Shown: positions 22,875-31,785 of the stretch, in pieces
Layout of the letters: every line of letters starts with the position of its first letter
How positions within the stretch are numbered: position 1 is the stretch's first letter
Source of the DNA: Sphingobacteriia bacterium
GTDB taxonomy: Bacteria > Bacteroidota > Bacteroidia > Chitinophagales > Chitinophagaceae
Assembly (NCBI GenBank): GCA_947452295.1
Contig: CANGCK010000036.1
Location: forward strand, 1 to 34,661
DNA length: 34,661 nucleotides
Reading direction: 5' to 3'
Notes under the pieces: generated by a model
Seen by the model: only the letters and a program-made list of their open reading frames with translations
Database searches by the model: none
Told to the model about the DNA's origin: nothing
Made by a program: the position numbers and the translations under genes

Positions 22875-23870
22875 CTACTTGTATTGTGCTGCCATTTTAA
22901 TTATACGATCTTTTATGGCTTCTCTTAAATTTACTGGCGATACCACCTTTACACTTTCACCGTAACTTAAAATGGTCATTATTAACTCATGTGTAATATA
23001 TACGTTTAACGAAACTTGAACTTCTTCGCTACTTTCTAGCAATATCTTTTGCGAATGGTGCAAAGGTTGCCCAATTACATATTGCGCCTGAAATGGCGTA
23101 AACGATAATACAATTGTTTCGGGCATTGCATCATGTACCTGGGTAATGCCAAATGAATATTTAAAAAATTCATCAGGATTAAAATTGGGTTGATGTACAT
23201 ATTTTTCGTTGGAAGCCGCTAAATTCGTTACCCTATCGAGCGCTAAAATCAACATCATTTCCGAGCGTTTCGAATACCCTGTAACATACCATCTGTTTCT
23301 ATATTCTTTTAAAATACATGGCGAAAAATGATGGTCTTTCGGAATTTGCTCGCCATATTTTGTATAGGTAAGCAGTACTGATTGTTTTTGAACAATGGCG
23401 TTCAACAGTGGTTCTAACCATTGACTACCTCCACTTTTTACCGGCTCCTCTACTTGAATTAATTGTCGTTCAGACTTGCCAATTATTTTACTAATTCGAT
23501 ACCCTTCTATAACTTTATTAATAGCATTTTCAAATTGATCAAATATTTTACTTCCACTTAATTGATGTAAAAGCGCTGTAGAAAAATCCAATGCCGAAAT
23601 TTCTTCTGTTGTTAATGGAAATTCTTTAATGGTAAAACCTTGTTGGGTATAACAATATCCCTCGTTGTATTTATCGTACTTTATAGGGGCATTATACACT
23701 TTCTTCATCTCCGACATATCTTTATTGATCATCGATTCCGAAATTTCAGTCATTAATTGCTCCTCAATTTTTTCTTTAATAAACTGCAGTTTGGGATAAG
23801 GCTTTAACTTATTGGTTAAACAGCCATCAATAATTCTAAAACGCAACATGGCATTTTTATTCTTAGGCAT
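22875..23870 (-). CDS. WYL-domain transcriptional regulator, 331 aa
   Basis: It is paralogous to the WYL protein at 4135, with the same MPKNK opening. A winged-helix region covers the first 60 residues (ISESMINKDMSEMK is the likely recognition helix). The WYL core is FSPCILKEYRNRWYVTGYS (WYV at 194-196) with LALDRVTNL, and the WCX extension ends LREAIKDRIIKMA. A HEPN gene follows after 22 bp. The start is ATG 23870; the 239-bp upstream gap to the divergent FtsK-like gene holds a C8/G8 tract and an inverted repeat about 110 bp from this start. WYL proteins commonly repress or activate defence genes and respond to nucleic-acid ligands. Autoregulation of this locus is plausible but not shown. 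Confidence 0.9.
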   Translation of the reverse strand: MPKNKNAMLRFRIIDGCLTNKLKPYPKLQFIKEKIEEQLMTEISESMINKDMSEMKKVYNAPIKYDKYNEGYCYTQQGFTIKEFPLTTEEISALDFSTALLHQLSGSKIFDQFENAINKVIEGYRISKIIGKSERQLIQVEEPVKSGGSQWLEPLLNAIVQKQSVLLTYTKYGEQIPKDHHFSPCILKEYRNRWYVTGYSKRSEMMLILALDRVTNLAASNEKYVHQPNFNPDEFFKYSFGITQVHDAMPETIVLSFTPFQAQYVIGQPLHHSQKILLESSEEVQVSLNVYITHELIMTILSYGESVKVVSPVNLREAIKDRIIKMAAQYK

Positions 23871-23961
23871 ACGATTCGTTAATATTATCAGAAAATAATT
23901 AAGGTCTGCTTGTTTGCAAATAGGTTACAAACTCCAGCAATAGGTTTGCACTTATTCAATA

Positions 23962-24003
23962 CACAGGGTAGATAATTCTCGGGGGGGGTGAAATCTCCCT
24001 GTG
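23962..24003. repeat. inverted repeat enclosing a poly-G8 tract
   Basis: CACAGGG (23962-23968) pairs with CCCTGTG (23997-24003) around a 28-nt centre that contains eight consecutive G (23981-23988). It is the only homopolymer G run of this length in the window, in otherwise AT-rich intergenic DNA between the divergent WYL and FtsK-like genes. It may be an operator, a slippage-prone promoter spacer or a structured leader. Confidence 0.6.
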
Positions 24004-24109
24004 CTATTGTTTTATGTTTAAGCAGTTGAATAAAATTAGTAATTATGCATAAATTTTCCCAATTTGAAAATTGGAATATGTAATGGTTTAACAAACATTA
24101 CTGATTACG

Positions 24110-24847
24110 TTGTTTAATTTAACTAGATTTTATACTTTGATTATTCCCTTTAACATAGGTAAAAACAGCAATGGTCAGCAACAAACAATTGATCTTGCCA
24201 AAACATCTTTGTTGATGATTTCATACAGCGAAGAAGCTTCATTATTCAATGCCTTTACTCAAATTGATGCAGCCCAGTATAGTTTTAAGGATTTTAATTA
24301 TATTATTTCGAGTCTTAAAAATAGCGCTGAATGGAATAATTTAAACATTCCGCACATTGTTTTTTGGAAAGATGAGCCCGAAAATGGTTCGGTACATACA
24401 AGAGATCAATTGTTGAAAATAGTTGGTAAAGAAATTGCAAGAAGAGAAAAAATACTTCGGAAAGCAAAGTGTACAAACTTTAATGCGTATTTTTTAATGA
24501 ATGATTTGCAGCAGGAAAAACTTTCTTACCGATTTTTATTGATTGATGATGTGTGGGATGTGGTGCGCACCAAGCCCAAAAGTATGGGGCTAATGTTGAT
24601 TAGAATTATGCTATATGGACCTGCTGTTGGCTTACATACTGTTTTTGCCAGTGGCATTTCTTATCGTAACCTGCTCCAAAACTTGGTAAATATTAATCCC
24701 GCTGTTCAAAAAGAACTGCAAGCTAAATACGGTGTTCCCGAGCCCACCCAAATAAATACCATGGGGCAAGAATTGATTTATACACCCGATAGATTAATTT
24801 ATTTTAAAAAAGACAGCAGGAGTGATTTACTAAAATTGTATTCTTAA
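24110..24847 (+). CDS. stand-alone FtsK/SpoIIIE-like motor domain lacking Walker A, 245 aa
   Basis: The order of blocks follows an FtsK/SpoIIIE motor core. GKNSNGQQQTIDLAKTSLLMI (residues 17-37) aligns with the segment that normally reads GKDxxGxPVxxDLAKxPHLLV. Where FtsK then has the Gly-rich P-loop, this protein has SYSEEASLF. Further on, EIARREKILRKAKCTNFNAY (108-127) fits the ExxRRYxxxxxxxxxNIxxYN helix. YRFLLIDDVWDVV (140-152) fits Walker B, and MLIRIMLYGPAVGLHTVFAS fits the RAxGIHLIxATQ block. It should therefore be unable to hydrolyse ATP by the usual mechanism. The start is TTG 24110. No upstream alpha or beta domain and no DNA-binding gamma domain are present. It may be a 5'-truncated remnant or a repurposed subunit. 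Confidence 0.6.
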   Translation: MFNLTRFYTLIIPFNIGKNSNGQQQTIDLAKTSLLMISYSEEASLFNAFTQIDAAQYSFKDFNYIISSLKNSAEWNNLNIPHIVFWKDEPENGSVHTRDQLLKIVGKEIARREKILRKAKCTNFNAYFLMNDLQQEKLSYRFLLIDDVWDVVRTKPKSMGLMLIRIMLYGPAVGLHTVFASGISYRNLLQNLVNINPAVQKELQAKYGVPEPTQINTMGQELIYTPDRLIYFKKDSRSDLLKLYS

Positions 24848-24966
24848 GTGAGGTAATAAATAGAAAATTACTATTTATTGTATGTCTTTGAGCTATTTTT
24901 AATGACCGTTGGCTATAAACATATTAGTGTAAATGCCTGTACATAAATACGTTTGAACATGTTTTT

Positions 24967-24990
24967 TTTTACTCAATATGGTGAGTAAAA
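24967..24990. repeat. 9-bp inverted repeat between convergent genes
   Basis: TTTTACTCA pairs with TGAGTAAAA around a 6-nt loop, preceded by a T9 run. It lies between the FtsK-like gene (+) and recB (-). The stem has no U-tract after it on either strand beyond its own end, so it is a weak terminator candidate at best. Confidence 0.4.
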
Positions 24991-25057
24991 TATAAATTTT
25001 TACCGGTTTTAATGAAAAGACGCTTTAAATGCTGGGGTTTTCCTAAATCTGTTTTCT

Positions 25058-28000
25058 TTATTGCGCAAATATCTGCTCCATTGTTTCGATGTTTTCTTTC
25101 TCTGGCTTTGCCAAAAATATTCCGGTCTCTGTACCCTTACGCACACCTCTAACAAACAAATAAATGACGCCGCCAAAATCTTTTTCGTAATCAAAATGGG
25201 GCAAACACTGCGTCAAATATTTGCTGGCTGCCAACGTATATAAATGATATTGTAAATGATAATTGTTTTCACTCATCGCTTCGGAAACCTTATCTGCCGT
25301 GTAATCTTCAATGGTATCACCTATATGATTTGATTTCCAATCGAGGATATAATATTTATCATGCATTTTAAAGAACAAATCTATCTTGCCATTCATTATA
25401 CCCTCAATTTCATCATAGGCTTTTAGATGAAACGGTACCTTTTCGGTAGACAAATTCATGATTTGTTGTGTACTAAATGGCTTTAGTGGAAAATCAAATT
25501 CTAATTCGGTGAGCCGATTCTCCCATGTTAATTCGCTTAACTTAAACGGTTGATTGTTTGTATGAATTTGATGAACAGGCAATGGCACCTGCATCACCTG
25601 TGTTAACATTTCTACAATTTGTGTTACATAGTTAGGGTTGGTTACCGCGCTTAACCGCAACAATGCTTTTTCTACAATTTGCGACCAATATTGCGGATTA
25701 TTAAAAGGGATATTTTCAAAAACAAAATGAAGTAAGTTTCCTGTATGTGCTCCTTTTCTTAATTCTTTAAAAATAAAATAATCGTATGGGTCCTCTATCG
25801 TTGTGGTTTGCTTGGGATAACTGGGTGTAGCGTGTTCAGCACTTATCGAACTGTAACTTGTTTTTTTCCAGTTAGGTTGTAGTAATGAAAAGTTATTGGC
25901 GGTTGCATAGTTTAATGTATGCTGTTCATCACTTTTCTTCAATCTAAATGATCGATTTATTTCCGGCGCTATCCATTTTTCCCAACCATCGCCTGTTGCT
26001 ATTTCTTTTTCATCTAATGGTATACCCAATGCTTGTAAAAATATTTTTACTGTTGATGGGTCTTTTTTACCATTATCTCTAAAAATAAAACACTGCATTC
26101 TCGCACGAGTTATAGCAACATATAATAATCGCCTGTATTCTTGCTCGTTTTGAGTACTGGTCCAATTAATTTCTTGCTCAGTGGCTATATTTTTTACTGC
26201 ATAATAATAGTCGCCGTTTTTCGGGTTTCTATAATTAATGGAGTCGTGGTTATTCCCTTTAGCATTAAAATCTAAAAACGGTGCCAATACAATGTTGTAT
26301 TCTAAACCTTTACTTTTATGGATGGTAACTATTTTAACAGCGTCTTCATCACTTTCTAAGCGTTGTATAAACTCATCTCCCTCACCCGTTTTCCCTTCAA
26401 TTGCTTTTTTAAACCATTGTATTAACTCCTTGGGTTCATGGTTTTTTAGTTGTTCTATTTTATGAATAATTTCTACCAACTGAAATGTATTAGAAACTAT
26501 TCGTTCCGCATTGGCAATATTGTCGTTAAACAATCTTACGCTAAAATCTCTATCAGCCAAAAACTGTTTTAACATCACAAAAGCTCCTTTTGTATTCCAA
26601 CTTTCTTGGTATACTCTAAATTGTTGTAATAAATATTCATCATTGCTAACCATTAATTGATCCTTATCAAAACCAGCGGTTTTGGTAAGTAACGCGCGGT
26701 TTATATTACCCGGATTTATTTCATATACTGCCTCTAACACATATAAGATGTCTGTTGCCTCTTGAGAATCAAAAACTTTTGTGTCATCAATGGTTATAGC
26801 TGGTATGTTATAGGTAGATAGCCATTTTTTAATTACTCGTGCCTCTTTATTAGACCTAACTAATATACCTATATCTGAAAGTTTTACCGGATTTGTTCCC
26901 CCTTTTTCCTGTATAATATATAACTCGGGCGTTAATAATTCCATTATGGTAGCTACTACCGAAGTATAAACATCTGTGTTTTTTTTGTGTGAAGAAATAA
27001 GTAACGGCGTAACTGGTTGACCATTTTTTAATAATACGCCGGTTTGATTTTGTTGAGGTGCATTTACATGAATGTAGTCAATTAAATTATTTTGTTCACC
27101 AAAACTAAATGTATCAAAATCTGGTTGTGGTTTAAAAAATCGATTCATAGAATGTATATATGCCGTAGAAGACCGATAATTGGTATTCATTCTATATACA
27201 TTCATTACTTCTGTTGATGCGCGTAAATAAGTATTGATGTCGGCCTTGCGAAATGCATATATCGACTGTTTAGGGTCTCCTATATAAAACAACAAATGAT
27301 CTGTTCCAAAAAGTTCATTAAATATTCCATATTGGTGTTTGTCTGTATCTTGAAACTCATCTATAAATACCGCTTGGTATTTGCTTCTCAAGTTTTGTCT
27401 GAGTAGTTGGTTATTGGGGTTATTAACAATTGCGTTGTACAAATTATTAATCATGTCGTCGTAAGAAAGTAAGCCCCTGCTGTTTTTAATTCTAACCATT
27501 TCTTGTTGCACATAGTTAGCTGCAACAACTATTCCCCAATTCATTAGTTTTTGAAAAGAAGTACTTAACTCTTTTTTGGTGGCTACAATTAACTTTGCTT
27601 GTGTAACAATGTTTTCTGAAAAAATATTTGAAGTATAAACTTTCTCGGATTTTACTTCTATTGCTGCAACCAACAAATCCAAATCATTGCTTAGCATTGC
27701 TTTTCCGTATGCCTTATATTCATTACTAGAATCCTTCTTATTTAATATGTGTTGCTTATATTTGTCAAAATCGGCCAACAAATCATTTTTTATTCTTTCG
27801 ACCCCCTCCTCTATTGTTTTATGGTACTTATTTAATTGCGTTTGCAGCTGTAAGTGATGGTTGGGATGTAAGAAGTTATTGGGTATATTTTCGGCATCAT
27901 ATATCTTTTGACCACCAATTACTTTATGAATTCCTTCAATCAAATAGTCTCTATTTAATCCTGCTCTTAATAACTCTTCTAATAATTCAACATCAATGGT

Positions 28001-28528
28001 GGTAATGTTTTGTCTCCACCATTCATTTAAATAATCTACTAAAATTTGATTCAATTCGTCTGGAGTAATGGTAATTGAACCAAACAATTGTTGTGTTTCA
28101 AAAGAAAACTCCGACAAGGTTTTCTGACAAAACCCATGAATAGTCATTACAGCAGTTTCATCTAACAGAATTTCGGCTTGATGTAATCTTTCAATAATGG
28201 TATTGATTTCTATGTGATGAAGATGTAGCGCATTGGTTATGATGTTTGCCAACGGATCTTCTTGGTTATTTTCATATGTTCCACTTCTAGCCATTTTTAG
28301 CGACTTTCTTACAAAAGCCCGCACACGAGCTTCTAGTTCGGCAACAGCGGCATTGGTAAATGTTACCATCAGAATACCAGAAATAGCAGTGTTTTTTTCT
28401 ATCACCATTCTTACAACCAATAAGGCAATAGAAAAAGTTTTACCGGTACCGGCACTGGCTTCAATTAAATTGCTATTAGCCAACTCAACAGTAACTGGAT
28501 TAAAATTTTCATTTATTACAGGAGGCAT
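25058..28528 (-). CDS. recB: exodeoxyribonuclease V subunit RecB (helicase-nuclease), 1156 aa
   Basis: A UvrD-type superfamily 1 helicase core opens with Walker A EASAGTGKTFSIA (residues about 23-35). VFIDEFQDTD near 390 is Walker B, and VTIHKSQGLEY-like VTIHKSKGLEYN with YVAITRARMQCF are the later motifs. The C-terminal nuclease domain carries YYILDWKSNHIGD near 1060, the Asp...Lys core of the RecB/PD-(D/E)xK nuclease, so both enzymatic activities look intact. The protein is about the length of E. coli RecB. It is last in the leftward recD-recC-recB operon, 18 bp after recC. In the complex it is the slow 3'-5' motor and the nuclease that resects double-strand breaks and destroys phage DNA. 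Confidence 0.95.
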   Translation of the reverse strand: MPPVINENFNPVTVELANSNLIEASAGTGKTFSIALLVVRMVIEKNTAISGILMVTFTNAAVAELEARVRAFVRKSLKMARSGTYENNQEDPLANIITNALHLHHIEINTIIERLHQAEILLDETAVMTIHGFCQKTLSEFSFETQQLFGSITITPDELNQILVDYLNEWWRQNITTIDVELLEELLRAGLNRDYLIEGIHKVIGGQKIYDAENIPNNFLHPNHHLQLQTQLNKYHKTIEEGVERIKNDLLADFDKYKQHILNKKDSSNEYKAYGKAMLSNDLDLLVAAIEVKSEKVYTSNIFSENIVTQAKLIVATKKELSTSFQKLMNWGIVVAANYVQQEMVRIKNSRGLLSYDDMINNLYNAIVNNPNNQLLRQNLRSKYQAVFIDEFQDTDKHQYGIFNELFGTDHLLFYIGDPKQSIYAFRKADINTYLRASTEVMNVYRMNTNYRSSTAYIHSMNRFFKPQPDFDTFSFGEQNNLIDYIHVNAPQQNQTGVLLKNGQPVTPLLISSHKKNTDVYTSVVATIMELLTPELYIIQEKGGTNPVKLSDIGILVRSNKEARVIKKWLSTYNIPAITIDDTKVFDSQEATDILYVLEAVYEINPGNINRALLTKTAGFDKDQLMVSNDEYLLQQFRVYQESWNTKGAFVMLKQFLADRDFSVRLFNDNIANAERIVSNTFQLVEIIHKIEQLKNHEPKELIQWFKKAIEGKTGEGDEFIQRLESDEDAVKIVTIHKSKGLEYNIVLAPFLDFNAKGNNHDSINYRNPKNGDYYYAVKNIATEQEINWTSTQNEQEYRRLLYVAITRARMQCFIFRDNGKKDPSTVKIFLQALGIPLDEKEIATGDGWEKWIAPEINRSFRLKKSDEQHTLNYATANNFSLLQPNWKKTSYSSISAEHATPSYPKQTTTIEDPYDYFIFKELRKGAHTGNLLHFVFENIPFNNPQYWSQIVEKALLRLSAVTNPNYVTQIVEMLTQVMQVPLPVHQIHTNNQPFKLSELTWENRLTELEFDFPLKPFSTQQIMNLSTEKVPFHLKAYDEIEGIMNGKIDLFFKMHDKYYILDWKSNHIGDTIEDYTADKVSEAMSENNYHLQYHLYTLAASKYLTQCLPHFDYEKDFGGVIYLFVRGVRKGTETGIFLAKPEKENIETMEQIFAQ

Positions 28529-28546
28529 AAAATATTTTATTTCAAA

Positions 28547-31500
28547 TTATTTATCAAACAAATGAGGCAATCTTTTTTTAATTGGGCCAAATATATTTGC
28601 TACATTATTGGTTAACGAATCATAGTTTGCTTCATCAAAAAAACCATGTTCTATTGCTTTGCTCAAATAATCATCGTTAAAATCAAAGTTGCCCGAATAA
28701 TTTATTGCAGTCTCATATTCTTGCATAAACTTATTATATGAATCTTCAACATATTTTTTCTTTGCTAAAACCGGATAGAAATAAAAATAGTTGTCGTTAC
28801 CTGCTTTAAACATTTTTAATAGATCGCTTAGCATATTAATTGCCGCTTGCTGACTAATAAAATCACTGTCTATTACTTCTGCTTGTTCGCTTCCCTTCAA
28901 TATAAACAATAATTCAGCATTAATATTACTTGCCCTTAGTATTAAATATTTTAGGTACGCTTTGATTAAATACTTATAAATATTGCTGGAATTACAAATA
29001 CTTACCAACGACAAATCATACATTTCATCAATTACTCCTTTGATTGTACTATTATCTATTGTTAGTTGAATGTCTATCGGCTGCTGCGTTTTGTTTTCTA
29101 TTGCGCTAATGAAACACGCTTTTATTGCTGCAACATCTTCCCCTAATTTTTTGATAACAGCATTTCCCATATTGGCCAATGGCAGTTTGCCCGATAATTT
29201 CTTTTGCTCAATATACGATGCCTGTTGCTGAATAGGCAGGTAAATCAACTCATTATTAATTACCCATTTTTCCAACTGATCTATATCAAATGGTTCGTTT
29301 TCGGGTATGTTTTCTTCTTCTTCTCTATAATATATGTTTAAGCGCTTATTGATAAAATATTTAGGCGGATTATGAAAGAATGATACAAAATCATTCAACT
29401 TTATTTGATCAAAATCAATGGCTTGTATCGTATTTCCTTGGGTTGCAGGTAATTGAATATTGGTTTTAAAATATACTTCGCTTAAGTAATTCACTAATCC
29501 ACTGCCGTTAAAATATTTTTTACTAAAACTTTGAAGAGGGTGTTGGGTAATCCATTGTTTTTTAATGTCTTCGGTGTCTATATTTATAGCCCTTGCAGTA
29601 TAGTCTATTAACTCATCAACTAATGATGATGGAGGCAATGTACTTCCATCTTTACTATCTTTTGAAATATAACTTATATAAAAATATTCTTCGGCACTTA
29701 AAAGTGTTTCTAAAAACAAATGCTTGTCATTTTCTTTTGGATTTCTATCTCCAACCCTCTTTTCTTTTTGCATTAAACTAAAACTCAATGGTGTTTCTTT
29801 TCTAGGAAACTTGTCGAAGTTCATTCCCAATAATCCCACCACTTTAAACGGAATACTTCTCATCGGCACAAACGAACAAAATGTAATTCCAACAGTAGAA
29901 AATGAATGTGATTTTCTTTCAAGGTTCAAGCGGGTTAATAAACTATGTCTAAATACATCAAAGCTGATTTTTACGTTAGCATGTTCATCTAACTCAACCA
30001 GGTTTTCAATAAATGCAACAAATACAGGATGGTCTTCGTCTTCTTTTTCAGCAGATTGAAACACCATGTCTTCCATTAGATTTTTAAGATATTGTGCCCA
30101 TTCTGCTATGGTTTTGTCGGTTTTGCGTTCTTTGATATAATAGGTTAGTACTTGGTAAAAGTGTATCAGTTTAATGCGCTCAAAACCTTCGGCTCCTTCC
30201 GCTGTATCTAATGGAATTAATGTGTGCGCATCATGTACAAAATTGGTGGGCGCACCGGCAATACACAAGCCGAACAACATTTTGTTTAATCCATATTTCC
30301 AACTTACTACATAGGTTGAATCTACTTCACGCCCTTCATCTCCCCAAAATATACCGGCTTCTCTAACGGCCTGGCGGATGTTTTTTATCGATTGTATTTT
30401 AAACCTGTTTTTGATATAAGTAAAGCCCAAAAGATCTAACACCTCTTCTGCCTTTAGGGTTTGTTCATCTATATTCAAAATGGCTTTTAATGCGGCAAAC
30501 ATGTTGTTACCGGTAGTAACTGTTTCATCCGCAATTTTATAAGGAAATGCATTTTTGCTGTTCCCGAATATTGCATGTATAAATGGTGCATAATAATCTA
30601 TGTCTGAAACCATTACTACAATGTCTCTTGGCGACAATTGCACATTCTTTTGGTCGATCAATTCTACTAAATAATTGTAAAATACTTCTACCTCCCTCAG
30701 CGCTGTATAACATCCATTAATAACAACCGATCCATCTTTAATATTATGAATAGCGTAGCCACTAGTTAATGTGTTGGGTATATTGTAATAAATATCTGCC
30801 TGAATTTTATTAATAAGTCTGGTTGGTTGCTGTGGTGGCGTTTGCAACAATTCATTATAATTGTTAATGATTTCTTCTTTTTCAAACAATAAGGTATACG
30901 TGTTTTTTACAATGGCGCCCCAATTAAGTAACAAATCATTTCCTATTAATAAATGTTCATCGGCAGAATAGTTTTTTTTATGCTTTGAACTTAATCGGGC
31001 TATTTGTTTTTCTGATTTATCTTCTAACCAATATTGTTCTGGTGCGGGATTGGTCATATAAAAATAAATGTCGATAATATTGCCCAATTCATTTAACAGA
31101 TTTAAATAAAAGGGTGCAATAATTGCCAACCCAAAAAAGTGTAATGCTGGTATTTTAGCTTGTATAGAAGTTTTAAATGCTGCATCTTTTAAAGCGCTGC
31201 GCAGTTTCAGCCCCATTTCTGTTTTATCTTGATATGTGTCTGCTAATCGCTCTTTTAATAAAATCCATAAATGCATTTGCCATTCTGTTGAATCTGGAGG
31301 AATAGCATTTTCTTCATTCCATTGTTGAATTATTTCTGGGCGATACAATTGATATTGATCAAATAAATCGGCCAACTCATTGGCTAAGGCAATTTTTTTA
31401 ATATTGTTATTGGCATAATAATCGCTAATGGCGGCGTGCTGTGCAACAAATTGCGGATCATCTAACAACGAATACAAGCTCCATTTCATCGTTTCTTGAT

Positions 31501-31753
31501 CCAATATTTTTTTATCTAAACTACCCGTCATTCTAAAAACAATTGCAAGCACATCATTCGGTCGATAAAATTGAATATTGGCAGCAATACCAATTTTATT
31601 GGCAATACTATATTTCAACCAATTATTCATTCCCTCGGTTTGGGTAATAATCCATTGTTTTGCAAATGGATTCTTTTGCAGTGTCCGCAAATTTTCTGCA
31701 ATCTTTGCAGCCAATGGCTTTAATGAATTTGAAACAGTTAATTTAATGCTCAT
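28547..31753 (-). CDS. recC: exodeoxyribonuclease V subunit RecC, 1068 aa
   Basis: The opening NSLKPLAAKIAENLRTLQKNPFAKQWIITQTEGMNNWLKYSIA is typical of RecC N-termini, and VVMVSDIDYYAPFIHAIFGN and GITFCSFVPMRSIPFKVVGLLGMNFDKFPR are strong RecC signatures. RecC keeps a helicase-like and nuclease-like fold without active sites and recognises the Chi sequence in well-studied relatives. Gene order and length support the call. It begins 32 bp after recD and ends 18 bp before recB. The Chi-binding channel residues cannot be judged without an alignment, so the cognate Chi sequence for this organism is unknown. Confidence 0.93.
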   Translation of the reverse strand: MSIKLTVSNSLKPLAAKIAENLRTLQKNPFAKQWIITQTEGMNNWLKYSIANKIGIAANIQFYRPNDVLAIVFRMTGSLDKKILDQETMKWSLYSLLDDPQFVAQHAAISDYYANNNIKKIALANELADLFDQYQLYRPEIIQQWNEENAIPPDSTEWQMHLWILLKERLADTYQDKTEMGLKLRSALKDAAFKTSIQAKIPALHFFGLAIIAPFYLNLLNELGNIIDIYFYMTNPAPEQYWLEDKSEKQIARLSSKHKKNYSADEHLLIGNDLLLNWGAIVKNTYTLLFEKEEIINNYNELLQTPPQQPTRLINKIQADIYYNIPNTLTSGYAIHNIKDGSVVINGCYTALREVEVFYNYLVELIDQKNVQLSPRDIVVMVSDIDYYAPFIHAIFGNSKNAFPYKIADETVTTGNNMFAALKAILNIDEQTLKAEEVLDLLGFTYIKNRFKIQSIKNIRQAVREAGIFWGDEGREVDSTYVVSWKYGLNKMLFGLCIAGAPTNFVHDAHTLIPLDTAEGAEGFERIKLIHFYQVLTYYIKERKTDKTIAEWAQYLKNLMEDMVFQSAEKEDEDHPVFVAFIENLVELDEHANVKISFDVFRHSLLTRLNLERKSHSFSTVGITFCSFVPMRSIPFKVVGLLGMNFDKFPRKETPLSFSLMQKEKRVGDRNPKENDKHLFLETLLSAEEYFYISYISKDSKDGSTLPPSSLVDELIDYTARAINIDTEDIKKQWITQHPLQSFSKKYFNGSGLVNYLSEVYFKTNIQLPATQGNTIQAIDFDQIKLNDFVSFFHNPPKYFINKRLNIYYREEEENIPENEPFDIDQLEKWVINNELIYLPIQQQASYIEQKKLSGKLPLANMGNAVIKKLGEDVAAIKACFISAIENKTQQPIDIQLTIDNSTIKGVIDEMYDLSLVSICNSSNIYKYLIKAYLKYLILRASNINAELLFILKGSEQAEVIDSDFISQQAAINMLSDLLKMFKAGNDNYFYFYPVLAKKKYVEDSYNKFMQEYETAINYSGNFDFNDDYLSKAIEHGFFDEANYDSLTNNVANIFGPIKKRLPHLFDK

Positions 31754-31785
31754 ATAAATCAGTTAAAACAATTAATATGGTACAA

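Noticed and set aside
23888..24094. 68-aa minus-strand ORF upstream of the WYL gene
   Set aside because: It spans the poly-G tract and inverted repeat, encodes no recognisable domain, and more likely is intergenic.
24967..24990. Inverted repeat as a strong terminator for recB or the FtsK-like gene
   Set aside because: The T9 run precedes rather than follows the stem on the + strand, and an A-run follows it on the - strand.
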